Source: Henckelia pumila (taxonomy: Eukaryota > Streptophyta > Magnoliopsida > Lamiales > Gesneriaceae). Taken from it: DNA of 64,000 nucleotides. The stretch is taken from NCBI RefSeq assembly GCF_033568475.1, contig NC_133121.1, forward strand, positions 5,518,001 to 5,582,000, given 5' to 3'. The translations under genes and the position numbers were made by a program. The notes below the pieces were generated by a model that was given only the letters and a program-made list of their open reading frames with translations, was not told the DNA's origin and searched no databases. Below are positions 1 through 24,324 of the stretch, piece after piece (within the stretch, counting starts at the first letter, position 1; the number at the start of each line of letters is the position of its first letter).

Positions 1-3000
1 ATGTTAGGAAAAGAAGGAGTTGTGGCAATATCAAGAATTGGCGTAAACATAACTAAAGGAGAATTAATTTAGCTGGGATAATAATTTTTAATAAGAAAGC
101 ATGCTGCTTATTCGAAGAATCGAAGTAGACTGGTTGAAATAGCACTTGAGTGTTCAATTGATACACACATGCTGCTTCCAATGACAACTATTTTCATAGC
201 ATCCAAGAACAATACGCCCATATTTTTAATCGTCCAAAAAATACCGTCTCTGGAGGAGACGTAATAGGAAAGCCAAAATGAAGATTGAGGATAGTCATGA
301 TGTAAAGACTAATAATGACAAACTAAGCTGAAAAAAGAGATTCTCAAAACCTACACATGCTTTTATGTAATGCCAGCATATTCAGACTTCTGATGATAAA
401 CTATTCAAACAACTGAATACTTATCTATTCCCATGGAAAGATAGTTAGCCTAATTCCTGAAGTAAATGGTGGCAGTTACCTGTCAAACCAATTTCTCTTT
501 CAAGGTCTGGTGGAGTTAACATGTCATAGCCAATAACTGACGAACGAAAACCAGGGGCATATTCATCAACTAGATTAAAGCATCTTTCAGCAAATGATTT
601 CTGCAGGAAATTTTATGAAATGAGAAACAATTTTTAAGAAATGAGAACGATAGGAGATACACTGGCTATAAATTAATGAACCAAAACACTATGTATAATT
701 ACAATGGAAAGATAAAAAAAGAAAAGAAACTATTCTTCCAAAATAAATTACTCTATCAAATCATTCTGATTGATTCTATCTTATCAAGTATCTGTGATTG
801 ATTCTGTATTTCCGTACAACAATTTACAAGAAATACAGTAGAGATTTGCATATTTTCTACACTGGCATAGGAAGAGGAACAAGCTGAATCCCAAAGAAAT
901 GGAGTAGCAGAAACCGGTAACGACGTGAACTATAATTGACAGGTAAACATTTGAAAGCCCACTAAAGTAAATAAACTAACCCGGTACACGGGATCTTCCC
1001 AACTCCCATCCGCTGGTGTATAAGGTGTGTACTGAATAAATAGGTTAATGACATGCTTGCCTGTAAAGTATTGCTTATACTCAATTAATGCAATTTTAAA
1101 TGCAGAGTAAAGACAGCTAGTATTTGTTGTTATTTGATCATCATATAAAGGGAGGAAAGAGATTAAACAAATAGGTGGAAGAGGTCAGCTCAAAAAATAT
1201 ACAGACTGGGATACAATAGTCATTATGGAACAAGATTTTGTCCAACGCATGAGGCTAACCTTTACCTCAATTGTCAGTTGTTAACCAGCTACAATTACCA
1301 AGAAATGGACAAGTTACTCATAAAATAATAATGGTACAAATAAATATGACATACCTTAAATATCAATGAGCAAAGCTAAATGACCTATCAACTCCAAAGT
1401 AAACACTTTCTAGAAAGTTGAGTAAAAGAAAACTCATATAATATTACACATCCAAGGTCGAAACCCCACAAACCAACTTTTCGCAAGAAATTCCATGTAA
1501 TTCCCCTACTGAAACCTTTGTCAATTACTAGCAGCCCTATTAAACTTAGCAAATTTAAATGCACCATATGAAATAAAAAATTCCATCGAGAACCATATGA
1601 AATAAAAAATTCCATCGAGAAAAAAATAAGAATATCCTCGGTAGTTGTCAAGGATATTTAGGTACCAGGTGGCGAAATAGTCTTGTCCAGTACAGAAGGA
1701 ATTGTCATCTCAATTACAGGTCTTCGAGAAGGTATCCCATTCATAGACTCTTGACAGGCAGAGTTGATCTCGTCCATACTGTTTGGGTGAAAAAAAGATG
1801 ATATATAACCATGTTCATCAACCAAGAATACTAGAACCATCCAATTTTTTCACTATTCCCAAAAGTTAAAACTGAAAAAACAAAAAACAAAACAAAAAAG
1901 CTGAAAAACTGGTGGCAGTTCTGTTATAAAATACAGAAGCACTTAAACCAGGAAATGTGTGACATAAGTGAAACTTGTGACAAATATGAGGCTTAATAAT
2001 CCATGGGGTAATCATGGAACAATGAAGTTTAAATGACTCAGTATCATCATTTGAAGGCTCATTCCTCAGCCCTTCATGGTGGCAAACACGAAAGTGACAC
2101 GTGCTGGACTCAAAAAATTGAGCCACCCAAGGTTTTGGGTCCATCCCAAGTATATGTTTCACTTGGCATCAAATGATCCATTTTCTAGATTAATAACTTT
2201 AAAGTGGACATACAAAATATGACAATAAAATGCTAAAACTGACATCGACAGCAGATAGAACTAGAATTCATGAAATACCTCTCGGAACCAATGTGTATCG
2301 TACCCATATGCTGAGGACCAGAATCAGGACTACTTATCTTGCAGCATTGAAACTGAGGCAATTGGTCAACAGCCAGGTTTATTTTTGTGGTTGCCTGTTA
2401 CAGGGAATGGTAACACCCTGAATTTCCTCTCACTTCATACAAACTTGTGAAGTCAAAAAATAGTACCAGATAAAACTACAGGGGAAAAAGTTTCATAGAA
2501 ATGTTATTGAACTTTATCGAGAAGAAATTAAGAAGAGAACATTTTATAAAAAAGATCAGTTTCTGGAAGATGTTTTAAAGCTTTGCAAAGATATAACATG
2601 GGGAATTACATGGAAAAAAAATAGGAAAACAGTTCCAAGGAACAACTATTGAGCTTTTACAGAGAGCATAAGTTGAAAGAGAGCAAAATTTAAGTATTGG
2701 ATTTCTGACAGAATCTCTATACTTTTGCAGAAAAATCAACAATGAGGAATTCATTGAAAAGAATTTGACGTAGTAAATCCTACCAGCGAATAGGTAGTGT
2801 CATAAGAAATCATGTGCATTAAGAACCTCGTGTAGTGCCCATGGATAATATTATCCATTGCACAGTAAACTTACAGAGCTGTAATCTGAATTCTTGATGG
2901 CACGAAGAAAATCATCCGGAAGAACATCATGTGGCACAAATTCCTGACAGAAAAATTGTGCTCCGTGTTATTATTCAGAATCACCTTTAAAAGTTAAGCT

Positions 3001-6000
3001 AGCGAACCAATCTATTACATATATTCTCTCTATACAAAAAATTGTATGTAGAAATTACAACATATGCACAAAAGGTAAAAATAAATGAGAAAAGTTCACC
3101 GTGAATGTTCTGTATGGAGTAGCATTTGAAAGAACAAATGAAGAATGCACTTGTGTACCATCAGCCAGAGAAACCTAAATGACCAGAAAGTATCGAATTT
3201 CAAAATTAGTTATACAGTTTTGAAATGAATAAACAGGAAAGTAAGGTAGCAAACTACCCCGCACACTCTGCCCGAGTCCTCAATCATCAATTTTGAGACC
3301 TAGAGGTAGAGACAAGTAACAAGAACAAAATTTAGGACAACCAGGAAGGTGATGATCCCAAAATAGAGAACATGCAAAGAATTTGATAATCGTCACTGGT
3401 ACTGATTCAATCACTCAATTCGGTAACAGAATAATGAATGTCATTCCATCAACCCAAGCATAAGAGAATGAAAAGAAGTTACAATCATTGGCAGTGAATG
3501 CAGTAACGTGTAACGAAGATGGAAGTAAGAAAGAACCGCCAATATTGATTCATGCACATGGTACCATCAGCTCACATTAAGTCAGAACATGCCAAAAATT
3601 CATAGCAATGAATTGTATTAAACTGAACAAAAATTCACCAATGAATTTTATGTATATTAGGTCAAATGATGTTGGAATATGAATACATGTCAAAATAACA
3701 ATGTAAGCAAATCATCATGACAGCTAAAATATAGTTTTTGATACAGTTCAGTTGAGGCACGAATCTAGATCTCCCTCAAACTTACTTCGGCTTCTGTTAC
3801 TATGGTGGCACCAGCTTCTCTAGCAGCCCTGCTTATGGCCAAAGAGACAGAGCCCATCCCACCTTCAACATAGCTGCAATATATCATACATGAAGTGAAA
3901 ACAAAATGAATGCTAAACAGTGCAGCTGATCGTAAACAAAATCAGAAAAATATGTTAATTTATTTTAATTCTAGGCAGGTGAACAGGATTTGAATTGATT
4001 AAAATGATCTAATAAATGAGTTATTAACTCTTAACATATCAAATGTATCTTTGTACATATTCATTTCCAGAAAATGAAACGAAAATCTCAAACATAAAAT
4101 ACCCTGACTTCCAGAAGAAACAAACTGGTGAAATAAATCTTTGTAATATGTGTACACTTTCCAGTGACCTTGTCTCGCCTTTAAAGAGATACTCACGACC
4201 AAATTCCGCGATCACCATCAGTTTCTCCCATCACATGATGCAGCAAAACATATCCACTTCCGGGAGTATCGACGCTTCCCTGTGATACAAATGGAAGGAA
4301 CACATCAAATAAAGCTACACCAGGTTTGTAATGCCTACAGGTCTGTAAATTGTTGAAATTGACGGGACATAGAGGGATAACTTCAGAAGGTTTTTATTTT
4401 TTGTTATCTTTATTAGAGAGGATTACCAACAGATGGATATGGATCTTCCTCATTTCACTTTATGTTATTTTCATGAATTAAAATGGCTCAAAAGGTAAAA
4501 GTAAGTCCAGCTCCTGAGTTTGCTTCTGATTTTATACAGTAAGACCCTTGTTAGTAATCAGGGAAAAAGAAGAATTGGAGGGATCTTCTATCGAACTAAA
4601 AAGCCATCAAATAAATCGACTTGAATAATAAATAAGCAACTTATCAGGATATATCTTACCGTGGTCCCTATAACTGCATCTGTTCCAAGTGTTGCCTTCA
4701 GGACATCAGACTGTAAATAAAAAGTCAAAGTCAGGCATTTAATAGTCAGCAATTCTTTTGTTTCTAAAAATATTACAAAAATCTTATAATCTGTTAATCA
4801 CCAAGACATTTAAGCACATGGAGATTCACAGGTAAGAAGCCCCTCTAGGTCATCAGTTAGAAGATGTATAAATAAAGATAAATAACAAGTTCAACCAGTC
4901 ATCCATGTGATTATATTCCACAATAAGGACATGGAAAGGAAACAACACATTAAAGGGCACTACATTAGGAATTTTCAGATTTTCGACTCACAAAAACTCC
5001 ACAATTTTGAGCAGTATTATGAGCTAACACTAAATACCTCAAACCAGTTGTTTAAAACCTTAGATGCAGGAGACAGTAAGAGGTCCATGAAATCCCTGAA
5101 ACGGCCAAGAGGTGAGTAAGCGCAGATATTGGATTTGTTGAAAGTGGTTATAGAGTGTCTTCTCTTCGTAATAAGATAGAATCCACAACATGGAATACTT
5201 TCATAATCGATAAGCAAGGCAAGATATCAAAGCATTTGAAGAAGTGAATGAAGACTCACAGTAATTCCTGTTGCCCCATGGCAAGGGCTCGTCGCAGGCA
5301 ATGAGCCCAAAAAACTGATTTTTCCAATTTATTCTCCATTCGAGCATTAAACGATGACATTTCTGGCAAATTCTCTGGTGGTGATGCATCCAAAAGTGGG
5401 TCCATAAATCTACAGAAATTCTCTAATTGATTTTCATACCTAGAAATTAAGTGCAAAGTTCAAAACAAGTAAATTATCTGTATTTACCTGAAAACGTAAA
5501 CAAGAGGAGGATTTCAATTTACCAATAAGTTTGCACTCACTTGAAAGCAAAAAAAGTCAATTTACCACCGAGGCATACCATAGGATTGGACAAAATTTAT
5601 GAGCAATTTAAATCCAAAAAAAACTGACAATGTCACTTCTGTCTAATATAAATCTGAGCTTAAGACATAACTTGTCTGTTATTCACTGAGTATTTTCAAG
5701 AGACCCTCCGTTTTCAGTGATCAAACCAACACAGAATCATATCCTTCTCCTCTGGTTAACAGTTTTTCATGACATTGTTGTATCAATCAACACAGGACAA
5801 ATGCTTTCATTAAAAGATGACAAAGGGCAAATGTACCTAGGATAAGCCTCCGCATCTCTTTTGGAGAACTTGGAAATCTCAGAATAGTTAAGCTCCTTAT
5901 CAGGACCAAGCAAAAGGTAGCGCCCATCGAGACAAGGAGTGAACGAAGACGGATTCCTCTTCAACAACTTCAATCCATGCCTCGCTAATTCCAAGTCCCT

Positions 6001-6335
6001 AGCATTTCAATGAGAACTCAGTAAATGAAAACAAACAAGTTACAACAACGGAACAGAACAAAATCCATCTGATTGGAGTCGAGCGAGAGAGACTTGATAA
6101 CGGATGGGCGGAGAAGACTCTGAAGGTAGCTACAGCGGGAGAACTTGAATCCGGGGACGAGTTCCTCGGTAACCGCCGCTCCGCCTATGATGTGACGGCG
6201 CTCAAGGACTGCGACCGAGAGACCGGAGCGGGCGAGGTAGGCCGCGGCGGTGAGGCCGTTGTGTCCGCCGCCAATGACGAGCGCGTCCCATTTCTTCTCC
6301 CGCAACGCAGCTGTACTGAGGTGCCGCCTCCACAT
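1..6335 (-). CDS. PYROXD2-like FAD/NAD(P)-binding oxidoreductase, 3' end outside the window
   Basis: Multi-exon gene read right to left. Exon 1 (about 6092-6335) encodes [20 protein letters not shown], then the Rossmann motif VIGGGHNGL near residues 20-28 and [10 protein letters not shown], the FAD-binding start of the phytoene-desaturase-like PYROXD2 family. Further exons are recognisable at about 5838-5985 ([20 protein letters not shown]), 5270-5440, 5030-5119 ([18 protein letters not shown]), 4665-4712, 4190-4280 ([19 protein letters not shown]), 3785-3872 ([13 protein letters not shown]), 3110-3175, 2885-2945, 2245-2400, 1660-1760 ([13 protein letters not shown]), 980-1063 and 480-600 ([16 protein letters not shown]). 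They follow the order of the Arabidopsis homologue (AT5G49555, from memory). The expected last part, with the GSGAHPGGGVMGAPG-type FAD motif, lies left of base 1. I chose Met 6335 over in-frame Met 6344 because family members begin MWRR. Human PYROXD2 is mitochondrial and the Arg-rich start fits an organelle signal; the plant substrate is not known to me. Confidence 0.88.
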
Positions 6336-6344
6336 TTTACACAC

Positions 6345-8208
6345 TCAACTGACCACTGTCGCTTTCCTAAAATCTTTACAAAAATTCGATGATTGAATAG
6401 ATTTTCAAAGATTCTCGTTGAAATCTTTTGGTACAAACTTTATAAAACCTCGTATATATATATATACATACAACTATAAAAGGTTCAAACTTAAAAAGTT
6501 TCACCTCGTTGATGTTGTACAAAAAAAAGTAAAAAGTTTTCACCGCACCAAAGTTGTTCTTTTTTAAAAATTAAAAAAAAAATTAGGGTAAGTTTTTTCG
6601 ATTCCAATAAGATGAATTTAAACACAAAACAATTGATCGTTTTTAATAATCAACTGGTCGTCTTCTGTAAAAATCATTGGGTTTGGGCCGGAAATCAAAC
6701 GCTATTTTAATTTTTGACCAACGTACCAAATGAATGTATTTAGTTAGCTAAGAGCATATACAAGGGGCGATCAAGTTGATGCTTGATCGCCCCATTAACA
6801 TATTGCCTCCTTCAAGGAGCAATGAAACTGTTCCGCGTGCAGTCAAGATTGTGGGCCCCGCGTGGAAACTTTTCGCGCGGTGAAGCCCACAAATCTTGTT
6901 TTTCTTTTTTTTTTTATTTTTTTTTGCGTGGATCCCACCAATCTTTTGTTTTTCTTTTTTTTCATAATTGTTTTTAAACATGGACGGAAGTTGATCTATT
7001 ATTTTAATTTATAAAAATAATTTTAATTAAAAATAAATTAAATAAATTGTAAAAAAAACAAAAAAATTAAGAATAATTAAAAAAAATATTTTAAAAGGTC
7101 AACGACTATATTTTTCAAAATCAATTAAATTTTATTTTTATTTATTTGTGTCAAGTTCAATTCATGTGTCTTTTTTTCATGTTTGTTTTTTATTTTGGAA
7201 TATTATGTATGCTTTTAAAATTATTTTTTTTATGTTTTAAAAAAAATTATTTTTTATTTCTTATATTTATGTGCATTTTTTTAATGTAGTTTTTAATTTT
7301 AATTATGTTTATTTTTTATTTGTTATATTTATTTGTATTTTTATTATGTTTTAAAAGAATTATTTAATTGATTAAAAAAATATTATTTCAACATCACCAC
7401 TACAACATCATCACACCATTGTAGGAACACACAATGAAGTTATCAACGCTGACATCATCATGCGATCAAGTTATCAACTTGACCACACCAACTTCCTCAC
7501 ATCCTTGTACATGCTCTAATGCGCAAATTATTTAGTAGTAAGTCATTAATGAATGTTTTTATATTCATATATTAATTATAAACAATAAGTATTTACTCTA
7601 AAACATATATATTTGAATAGCATATTTGAATTATGAATTATTTAACCCTTGTGGCAAAGAGATGAATAATTTCATTTAAAGAAAAACTATAAAGTAATGT
7701 AAGATCACACAATATTTTAATAACAGCAATTTTATATAAAAATAAAATAAAAACAATAATTCCATATATTGTCTGTTATCACTTTGCAAAACATTGTTCA
7801 CATAATTATGAAAATCAGAAACCGACCCTTTTCTCTCTGCCTCAAATAATTTTTATTATTAATCAACATTTGATCAATTGGAAAATTATTTGGAATTGCA
7901 TGCGTCGAAAGCATGTAATACAGATACAGGGCACTCTATAAAGTGGCCTTTCTATAAAGAATAAGCCCATTATTCGTCTGCATGTCAAGTTAAAGGGACA
8001 AAAATAGAAAACACATGTAACCATAGAAAACACATGTAACCACACTTGGCTTTGAGATTGAGGCTCACTTCATGCTGCAGCAGCTGATCAGCACAAGTGA
8101 AAACAAATACCAGAATTCCGTACTTTATTAATTTATTAAATTACATTATTATGCCGACCCTGTCGTTGGCAACAAAATCTCCTCTGCGCTCAATAGCAAA
8201 TGGATTTA
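6345..8208. other. Intergenic gap between the oxidoreductase 5' end and the SDH1 3' end
   Basis: About 1.9 kb of AT-rich DNA. It must hold the promoter of the leftward oxidoreductase gene (from 6345) and the 3' UTR and terminator of SDH1 (below 8209). A short TA run lies near 6453-6468. The main recognisable object is the Harbinger-type element at 6752-7516. I see no further coding exon; the short open frames at 6748-6981 and 7863-8045 are low-complexity and chance. Confidence 0.7.
6752..7516. mobile_element. PIF/Harbinger-type non-autonomous DNA element with TAA target duplication
   Basis: The left end GAGCATATACAAGG (6752) and the reverse complement of the right end, GAGCATGTACAAGG, form matching terminal inverted repeats. 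Both ends are flanked by TAA (6749-6751 and 7517-7519), the 3-bp TWA-type target duplication of PIF/Harbinger elements. Just inside the left end is a small hairpin, GGGGCGATCAAG...CTTGATCGCCCC. The inside is AT-rich with no transposase-like frame, so the element is non-autonomous. The superfamily call rests on ends and target site only. Confidence 0.7.
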
Positions 8209-13473
<5,265 letters not shown>

Positions 13474-13902
13474 CGCCGTTCGATTCCGGTGGGTATACGT
13501 ATCAATCTACTTTATCAATCAATGGATTAATAGGTTTCAGTGTCCAAACCAAATTCGTAATCGAAATTTTGACTGTCACTAATAAAGAACGAACAAATAT
13601 GTTGAGAATTGGGAAAGGGTGAATATATCACCAAAAATGCCATTTTCTTTTCTTAATATATTAATTATTTTCTTTTTAAAATAAATAATTTGTACTCGAA
13701 TAACATAAATTTTTATCTTTAAAAAATTCGATTTGTCTACAATTTGTTTCTTTTTTAAAAAAACCAAATATATTAAATTAAGTACGGTTGCCCTGAACAA
13801 TTTGATTTTGGAGATAGGACTTAGGAGTTAAATAAATTTACTTGAAAACTATAATTAATTTTAAAAAAATGGTTAAAAAGTTAAAGAAATATATATTACG
13901 AG

Positions 13903-14237
13903 TATAGTTGTCAAAATGGGTTTGGCCCGTCGGATTGGCCCGTCCCGCCATACAAAATAGATGGGTTGGGTTGACAATTTCTCAAATCGCCTTAAAGGTG
14001 GGCCGGCCCGCACCGCCCCGCCTAATGGCGGGTTGGGTTGGGTTGCGGGTTGGCCCGCCAAACCCGCCAAATTACACGTAAGTCCATCGGATTGGCCCGT
14101 CCCGCCACTTAAAATAGGTGGGTTGGGTTGAGATTTTTCCCAACCCATTTTAAAGGTAGGCCGGCTCGCCCCGTCTAATGGTGGGTTGTGACGGGTTGTG
14201 GGTCGACCCGTCCCGCTAGCCCGTTTTGACACCTCTA
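13903..14237. mobile_element. hAT-type MITE, 335 bp, with a perfect 8-bp target duplication
   Basis: The target duplication ATTACGAG is seen at 13895-13902 and 14238-14245. The terminal inverted repeats are TATAGTTGTCAAAATGGG on the left and, reading in from the right, TAGAGGTGTCAAAACGGG. The inside is GC-richer than its surroundings and consists of two related halves (about 13919-14084 and 14085-14220), each carrying GGATTGGCCCGTCCCGCCA-like and GGGTTGGGTTG-like stretches. An 8-bp duplication with TAG...GTGTCAAAA ends is typical of hAT elements. The open frame through it is not a gene. Confidence 0.85.
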
Positions 14238-14697
14238 ATTACGAGCAAGGTTTCGTTGTCACCTCGATTTAAATACAGGATTTTTTATCGAAAAAAGTTT
14301 ATATCATTGCAGTACATCGAAAAATCATCAAATTTTGATAAATTAGGTTTTCGGGATGGGATTATGATAAAATGATATAATTTTAATTGTCATGTATTTT
14401 AAAAATAAAATAAAATATGTTGGATTTGGAGTTTCTTTTTATATTTTCTTTCCTCTCAATGTTTCCACTTTTCTTTCCAGCCCACGACTTTTGATGTGAG
14501 TCTTACACGTGTTGGGCCATAGAGGTAATTCATGTGGCAAAGTATTGACCACTATTAGAATTGGGCTAAGTTTTCTTTTTCTTTTTTTTTTTAAAGGAAT
14601 TGGGCTAAGTAGATAAGCCCAATAATATTCAAATCAAGGGTAAATTGAGGTTCAATGCTTTGAATAATATATATCTTAGTTAATCTTTGGGAAAGGG

Positions 14698-14813
14698 TTT
14701 GGCAGCGCTTCTACGAAACAATTCTCGGTTTTTTCTTCATAAAATTTCAAATTTTTGTGAATAAAAAACTAAAAAGTGCTTCCTAGAAACTCTTCCAAAC
14801 ACTACCTTACTAT
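14698..14813. repeat. Short fold-back repeat (family D, copy 1)
   Basis: GGTTTGGCAGCGCTTCT on the left pairs loosely with TCTTCCAAACACTACC on the right, around an AT-rich centre containing AAAATTTCAAATTTTTGTG. Related sequence with the same TTTTCTTNAAAATTTCAAAAT core or the same AACACTA end recurs near 49767-49848 and 51293-51395. Confidence 0.45.
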
Positions 14814-15529
14814 ATTATTATTGTAGAGAACCTCTAATTAACTAAATTTTAATTTATTAGTGAAGTTTGGGATGCAATTACGATTATATTCTAATTTAAT
14901 TTCCAACAAAGCAAAATTAGTAGACAAATTAGTCATTTTATTTGGTCTCCCTTTTTTAACCATTATATTTTATCTTATTTGTCGAAATGATATTTCGCTA
15001 TCTTTGTATTTTTAAATTTTTAGATTAGATAGTTATCACTTTTAAACTTTTGAATATTAAAAATAACATGAAAATCAATTAACATAAAAAAAATTATATA
15101 TATGCACGCATCATGTGCAAGAAACGCTAGTATGATAAAATAATACAACCCAAATTGTATTAGAAAAAGTTTAAATTTATTTAACAAAAATAATTTACAG
15201 TTATTTTCTATGGAGGATGTGTAGTACAAAACACAATTGTAAACAAAGACATCTTGAATGGGAAAAAAAAGATTTTCAAAATAAACAAAAAAAAATCCCT
15301 GCTTCAAAAATAATTTTTGTTAATTATCAACAAATCCAACAATAAATAATTTTTGAAGCTCTTAATTTCAATACAATCTCTAACAAGTTTTGAACTTTTG
15401 CACAAAAACTACTTAATAATGAAAATAATACACACAAAAGATTGGTATATACGTTGTACGCATACAACGTGTGAAAAAATAAATATTTTAATCAATATCA
15501 ATTTTCAAGAAACTATCCGTGTGTAACTT

Positions 15530-15692
15530 TGACTCTACCCATGCGGTATTATCCCATGGGTGGTGTGAAAGTATTTGATTGGTCCAATCATGTGGCCTCA
15601 TATCAATCATGTGGGACCCACATAATCTAAACCAATCACACCACTCCACATCACCCATGGGATATTACTTCATGGGTAGTTTCGAAATTTCC
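15530..15692. mobile_element. Fold-back (MITE-like) element with CTACCCATG ends
   Basis: The left arm reads CTACCCATGCGGTATTATCC then CATGGGTGGTGTG. The reverse complement of the right arm reads CTACCCATGAAGTAATATCC then CATGGGTGATGTGG. The arms pair over roughly 40 bases around a centre of about 75 bases. There is no open frame, and I cannot find a clear target duplication, so the superfamily is open. Confidence 0.6.
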
Positions 15693-16211
15693 ACCCACAC
15701 ACATGAAACTTATGTTTAATCTCTATTATTCAAGTACGATACTAAATAAATGAAAAAAAACACACATTAATGGAATCATATATATTTATATTTATAATAT
15801 TATATAAAATATGAGAATAAAAATAAAAGACAAAAATTATGTGGAAGAATAATTATGCACAATAATTACTCGACGGGGGTTAAAAGTGACACAAATCAAA
15901 TAATTATGAGCACACCCCAATGCCACATATTAGAATGGACATTATTGCTATGGCCTTAGTGGACGAGAAGAATTAATTGTTTGCGTGGGCCTAAAAATTA
16001 ACTCTCGGGGATAAGAAAGAAATCAATTTTTGCCACTCTACACCAAGCCATTTTTTAAATTTTTTCTTTACTACAATTAATAACTTCCAAAATCTTGATT
16101 TTTTCTTTCTTCATTTATACATTTATTTTTGTGTTGAAATTTCACATCTCGCAATAATATTTGTTCTATATGTATCTTCATCTATTTTTTTCTTCTTGAG
16201 CCTTTGATTTA

Positions 16212-16245
<34 letters not shown>

Positions 16246-16251
<6 letters not shown>

Positions 16252-16304
16252 ATATAAGTAGATCATTTTTTTCTTGCTATACCATTTTTTCATGATAAAT
16301 GAAT

Positions 16305-16372
<68 letters not shown>

Positions 16373-16431
16373 ATTCATTTATCATGAAAAAATGGTATAG
16401 CAAGAAAAAAATGATCTACTTATATCCATAT
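16246..16431. repeat. Perfect 186-bp palindrome with a TA-repeat centre
   Basis: The arm beginning GGATATAAGTAGATC (from 16250) is mirrored base for base by the arm ending GATCTACTTATATCC (to 16427). The centre is an alternating TA tract of about 55 bases bounded by ACACACACAT and ATGTGTGTGT. I compared the arms including their homopolymer runs (seven T against seven A, six T against six A) and saw no mismatch. Symmetry stops at 16245/16432. An independent TA tract lies immediately to the left (16213-16249). Confidence 0.88.
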
Positions 16432-16990
16432 GCTCATTTTCTCAACGACGAAATTCAACATTCTTATATCATCTAGCTTTAGAGCAATAAGAGCAGAAAA
16501 AAATTATATTATCTTTATCTTTCCATATATTATTTCGTCTGATTACACGATGTGTGGTACCGTGTAGTGTATTATCATATGTGCCGTGTATGAATGGATG
16601 AGGAGATAAAATCAAGATATGAAGAAACAGCAATGAGACATCGTGTACTAATGATTGCTTCACATCTACAACTCCACTCAATGAAGATTAAAAAAAACAC
16701 AAACTTCCATCCATAAAAATTGATAAATATAATTTACAAAAAAAAAAAAAAAGAAAGCTAATTAATTAAACTTGATGATGGTTGGCACATATGTGGTCCT
16801 AAAATTAATATACACACATCAATGGATCTTTACATGTTTCCTCCATAATCAATTCCTCATGTGAGCCTAAAAGTGAGGCCAAAAGAACCGTTTGAAAATC
16901 CAAGAGAAACCTCACTTTCGGCATACAAAATCCTCATATTTTTATTCCCTCCCCCACACACAAACTTTTTTTTAACACATAGGAATCATT

Positions 16991-23150
<6,160 letters not shown>

Positions 23151-23382
23151 TTATAGGCATTAGTTTCTGGTCCTTTTTTGCAATAAAAATAAAAATTATA
23201 ATAACATTTATTATTTTTAATTATTATTATGAAGTGAGATTTGATTTTTTTTTTTAAAAAAAAAGGTTAAATGTATGTTTAAAATGTATCCGAATTTGAA
23301 AAACTTTATCCTTAGATTACATTGATCAAAATATCAGATCAAATTTAAATAATGATCTTATTACGAGTGAATCTATATATAT

Positions 23383-23527
23383 ATATAGAGTTTCGATCAC
23401 ATGAGCAATTATTGTGGGCAATTACGTGAGCAACAGCTGCTTGCAATCACTCATTGGATGCACAAAATGTCACGTCAGCTGTTGTTCACGTAGTTGCCCA
23501 TGGTAGTTGCTCATTCGAAACTATATA
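23383..23527. mobile_element. Fold-back element next to TA repeats (twin A)
   Basis: The left arm TAGAGTTTCGATCACATGAG pairs with the right arm read inwards, TATAGTTTCGAATGAGCAACT. Inside, CAACAGCTG and CAGCTGTTG continue the hairpin. It is bounded on both sides by TATATATATA runs, so the target duplication may simply be TA. Elements that insert into TA repeats are known in plants (Micron-type MITEs); that assignment is inference. Confidence 0.65.
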
Positions 23528-23539
23528 TATATATAGAGA

Positions 23540-23680
23540 GAGTTTTTTTATGGTGCCCAACACTATATGTCCACTTCATGCCCACCATTTACAAGTCAAC
23601 TCATCTATTGTACTGGTCAACTCATCTATTGTACATGGTGAGCATGAAGTGGGCATATAGTGTTGGGCACCATAAAAGAA

Positions 23681-23687
<7 letters not shown>
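23540..23687. mobile_element. Fold-back element next to TA repeats (twin B)
   Basis: TTTATGGTGCCCAACACTAT and GTCCACTTCATGC on the left are mirrored by GCATGAAGTGGGC and ATAGTGTTGGGCACCATAAA on the right. The centre is a direct repeat of GTCAACTCATCTATTGTAC. TA microsatellite lies on both sides. It is a different sequence family from twin A, about 15 bp away. Confidence 0.75.
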
Positions 23688-23721
<34 letters not shown>

Positions 23722-24324
23722 TTATTTATTTATTTTAAACAAAAAAAGGTTAAATGTATGTTTAAAATGTGTTCTTGCAAGCCACCTTTTACTTTACGTT
23801 CGTGCGGTCTACACGACAGCATCATTTTGTCCATTCTATGATTAGGATTAATTTCAATTAATTTCATAGATTATTAGTTAATTATTAATTAATTAAATAA
23901 AACAAACAAACAAGCTGAACTCAGCATTCAACTAAATAATCAAGGGTATAATTTTTCTTATATTTTCAAAAATATCACAATACGAAAAAGTGACAAGGAA
24001 CAGCTTGTGTAATTTTTTATGATTTACCGGGATGATTTTAACCTACCTATACAGGTAAATTATATATTTTTTACTAATATCTATTTTAATTTTTTTATAT
24101 AGGTGACACAAGCGTTGTGTGTACATAAGATGAGCTTTGATAATTTGAAATTACATATAGATGTGAAATTGCATCGAGATGAAATCATGGGAAATGGAAA
24201 GTAGACATTTTCGGATAAATTTTGGGATGAAAGGGAGGAAAAAAATGAAATCATTGGAATTGGAAGTGGAAAATTTGGGAGAAAATCTGGGATGCAAAAG
24301 AGGAAAATTAATAATAATAAAATC

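Larger units (their letters stand above)
13474..16990. other. Intergenic gap between the SDH1 promoter and the DWF4 3' end
   Basis: About 3.5 kb, AT-rich, with the SDH1 promoter at its left end. I see no coding exon. Recognisable contents are a hAT-type MITE (13903-14237), a short fold-back unit (about 14698-14813), a fold-back element around 15530-15692, two TA runs and a perfect 186-bp palindrome (16246-16431). Frames here such as 15020-15307 and 16469-16681 are AT-driven and unlike known proteins. Confidence 0.65.

Noticed and set aside
13873-14232. 119-codon minus-strand frame rich in Pro, Gly and Arg
   Set aside because: Lies wholly within the hAT-type MITE and follows its internal repeat.
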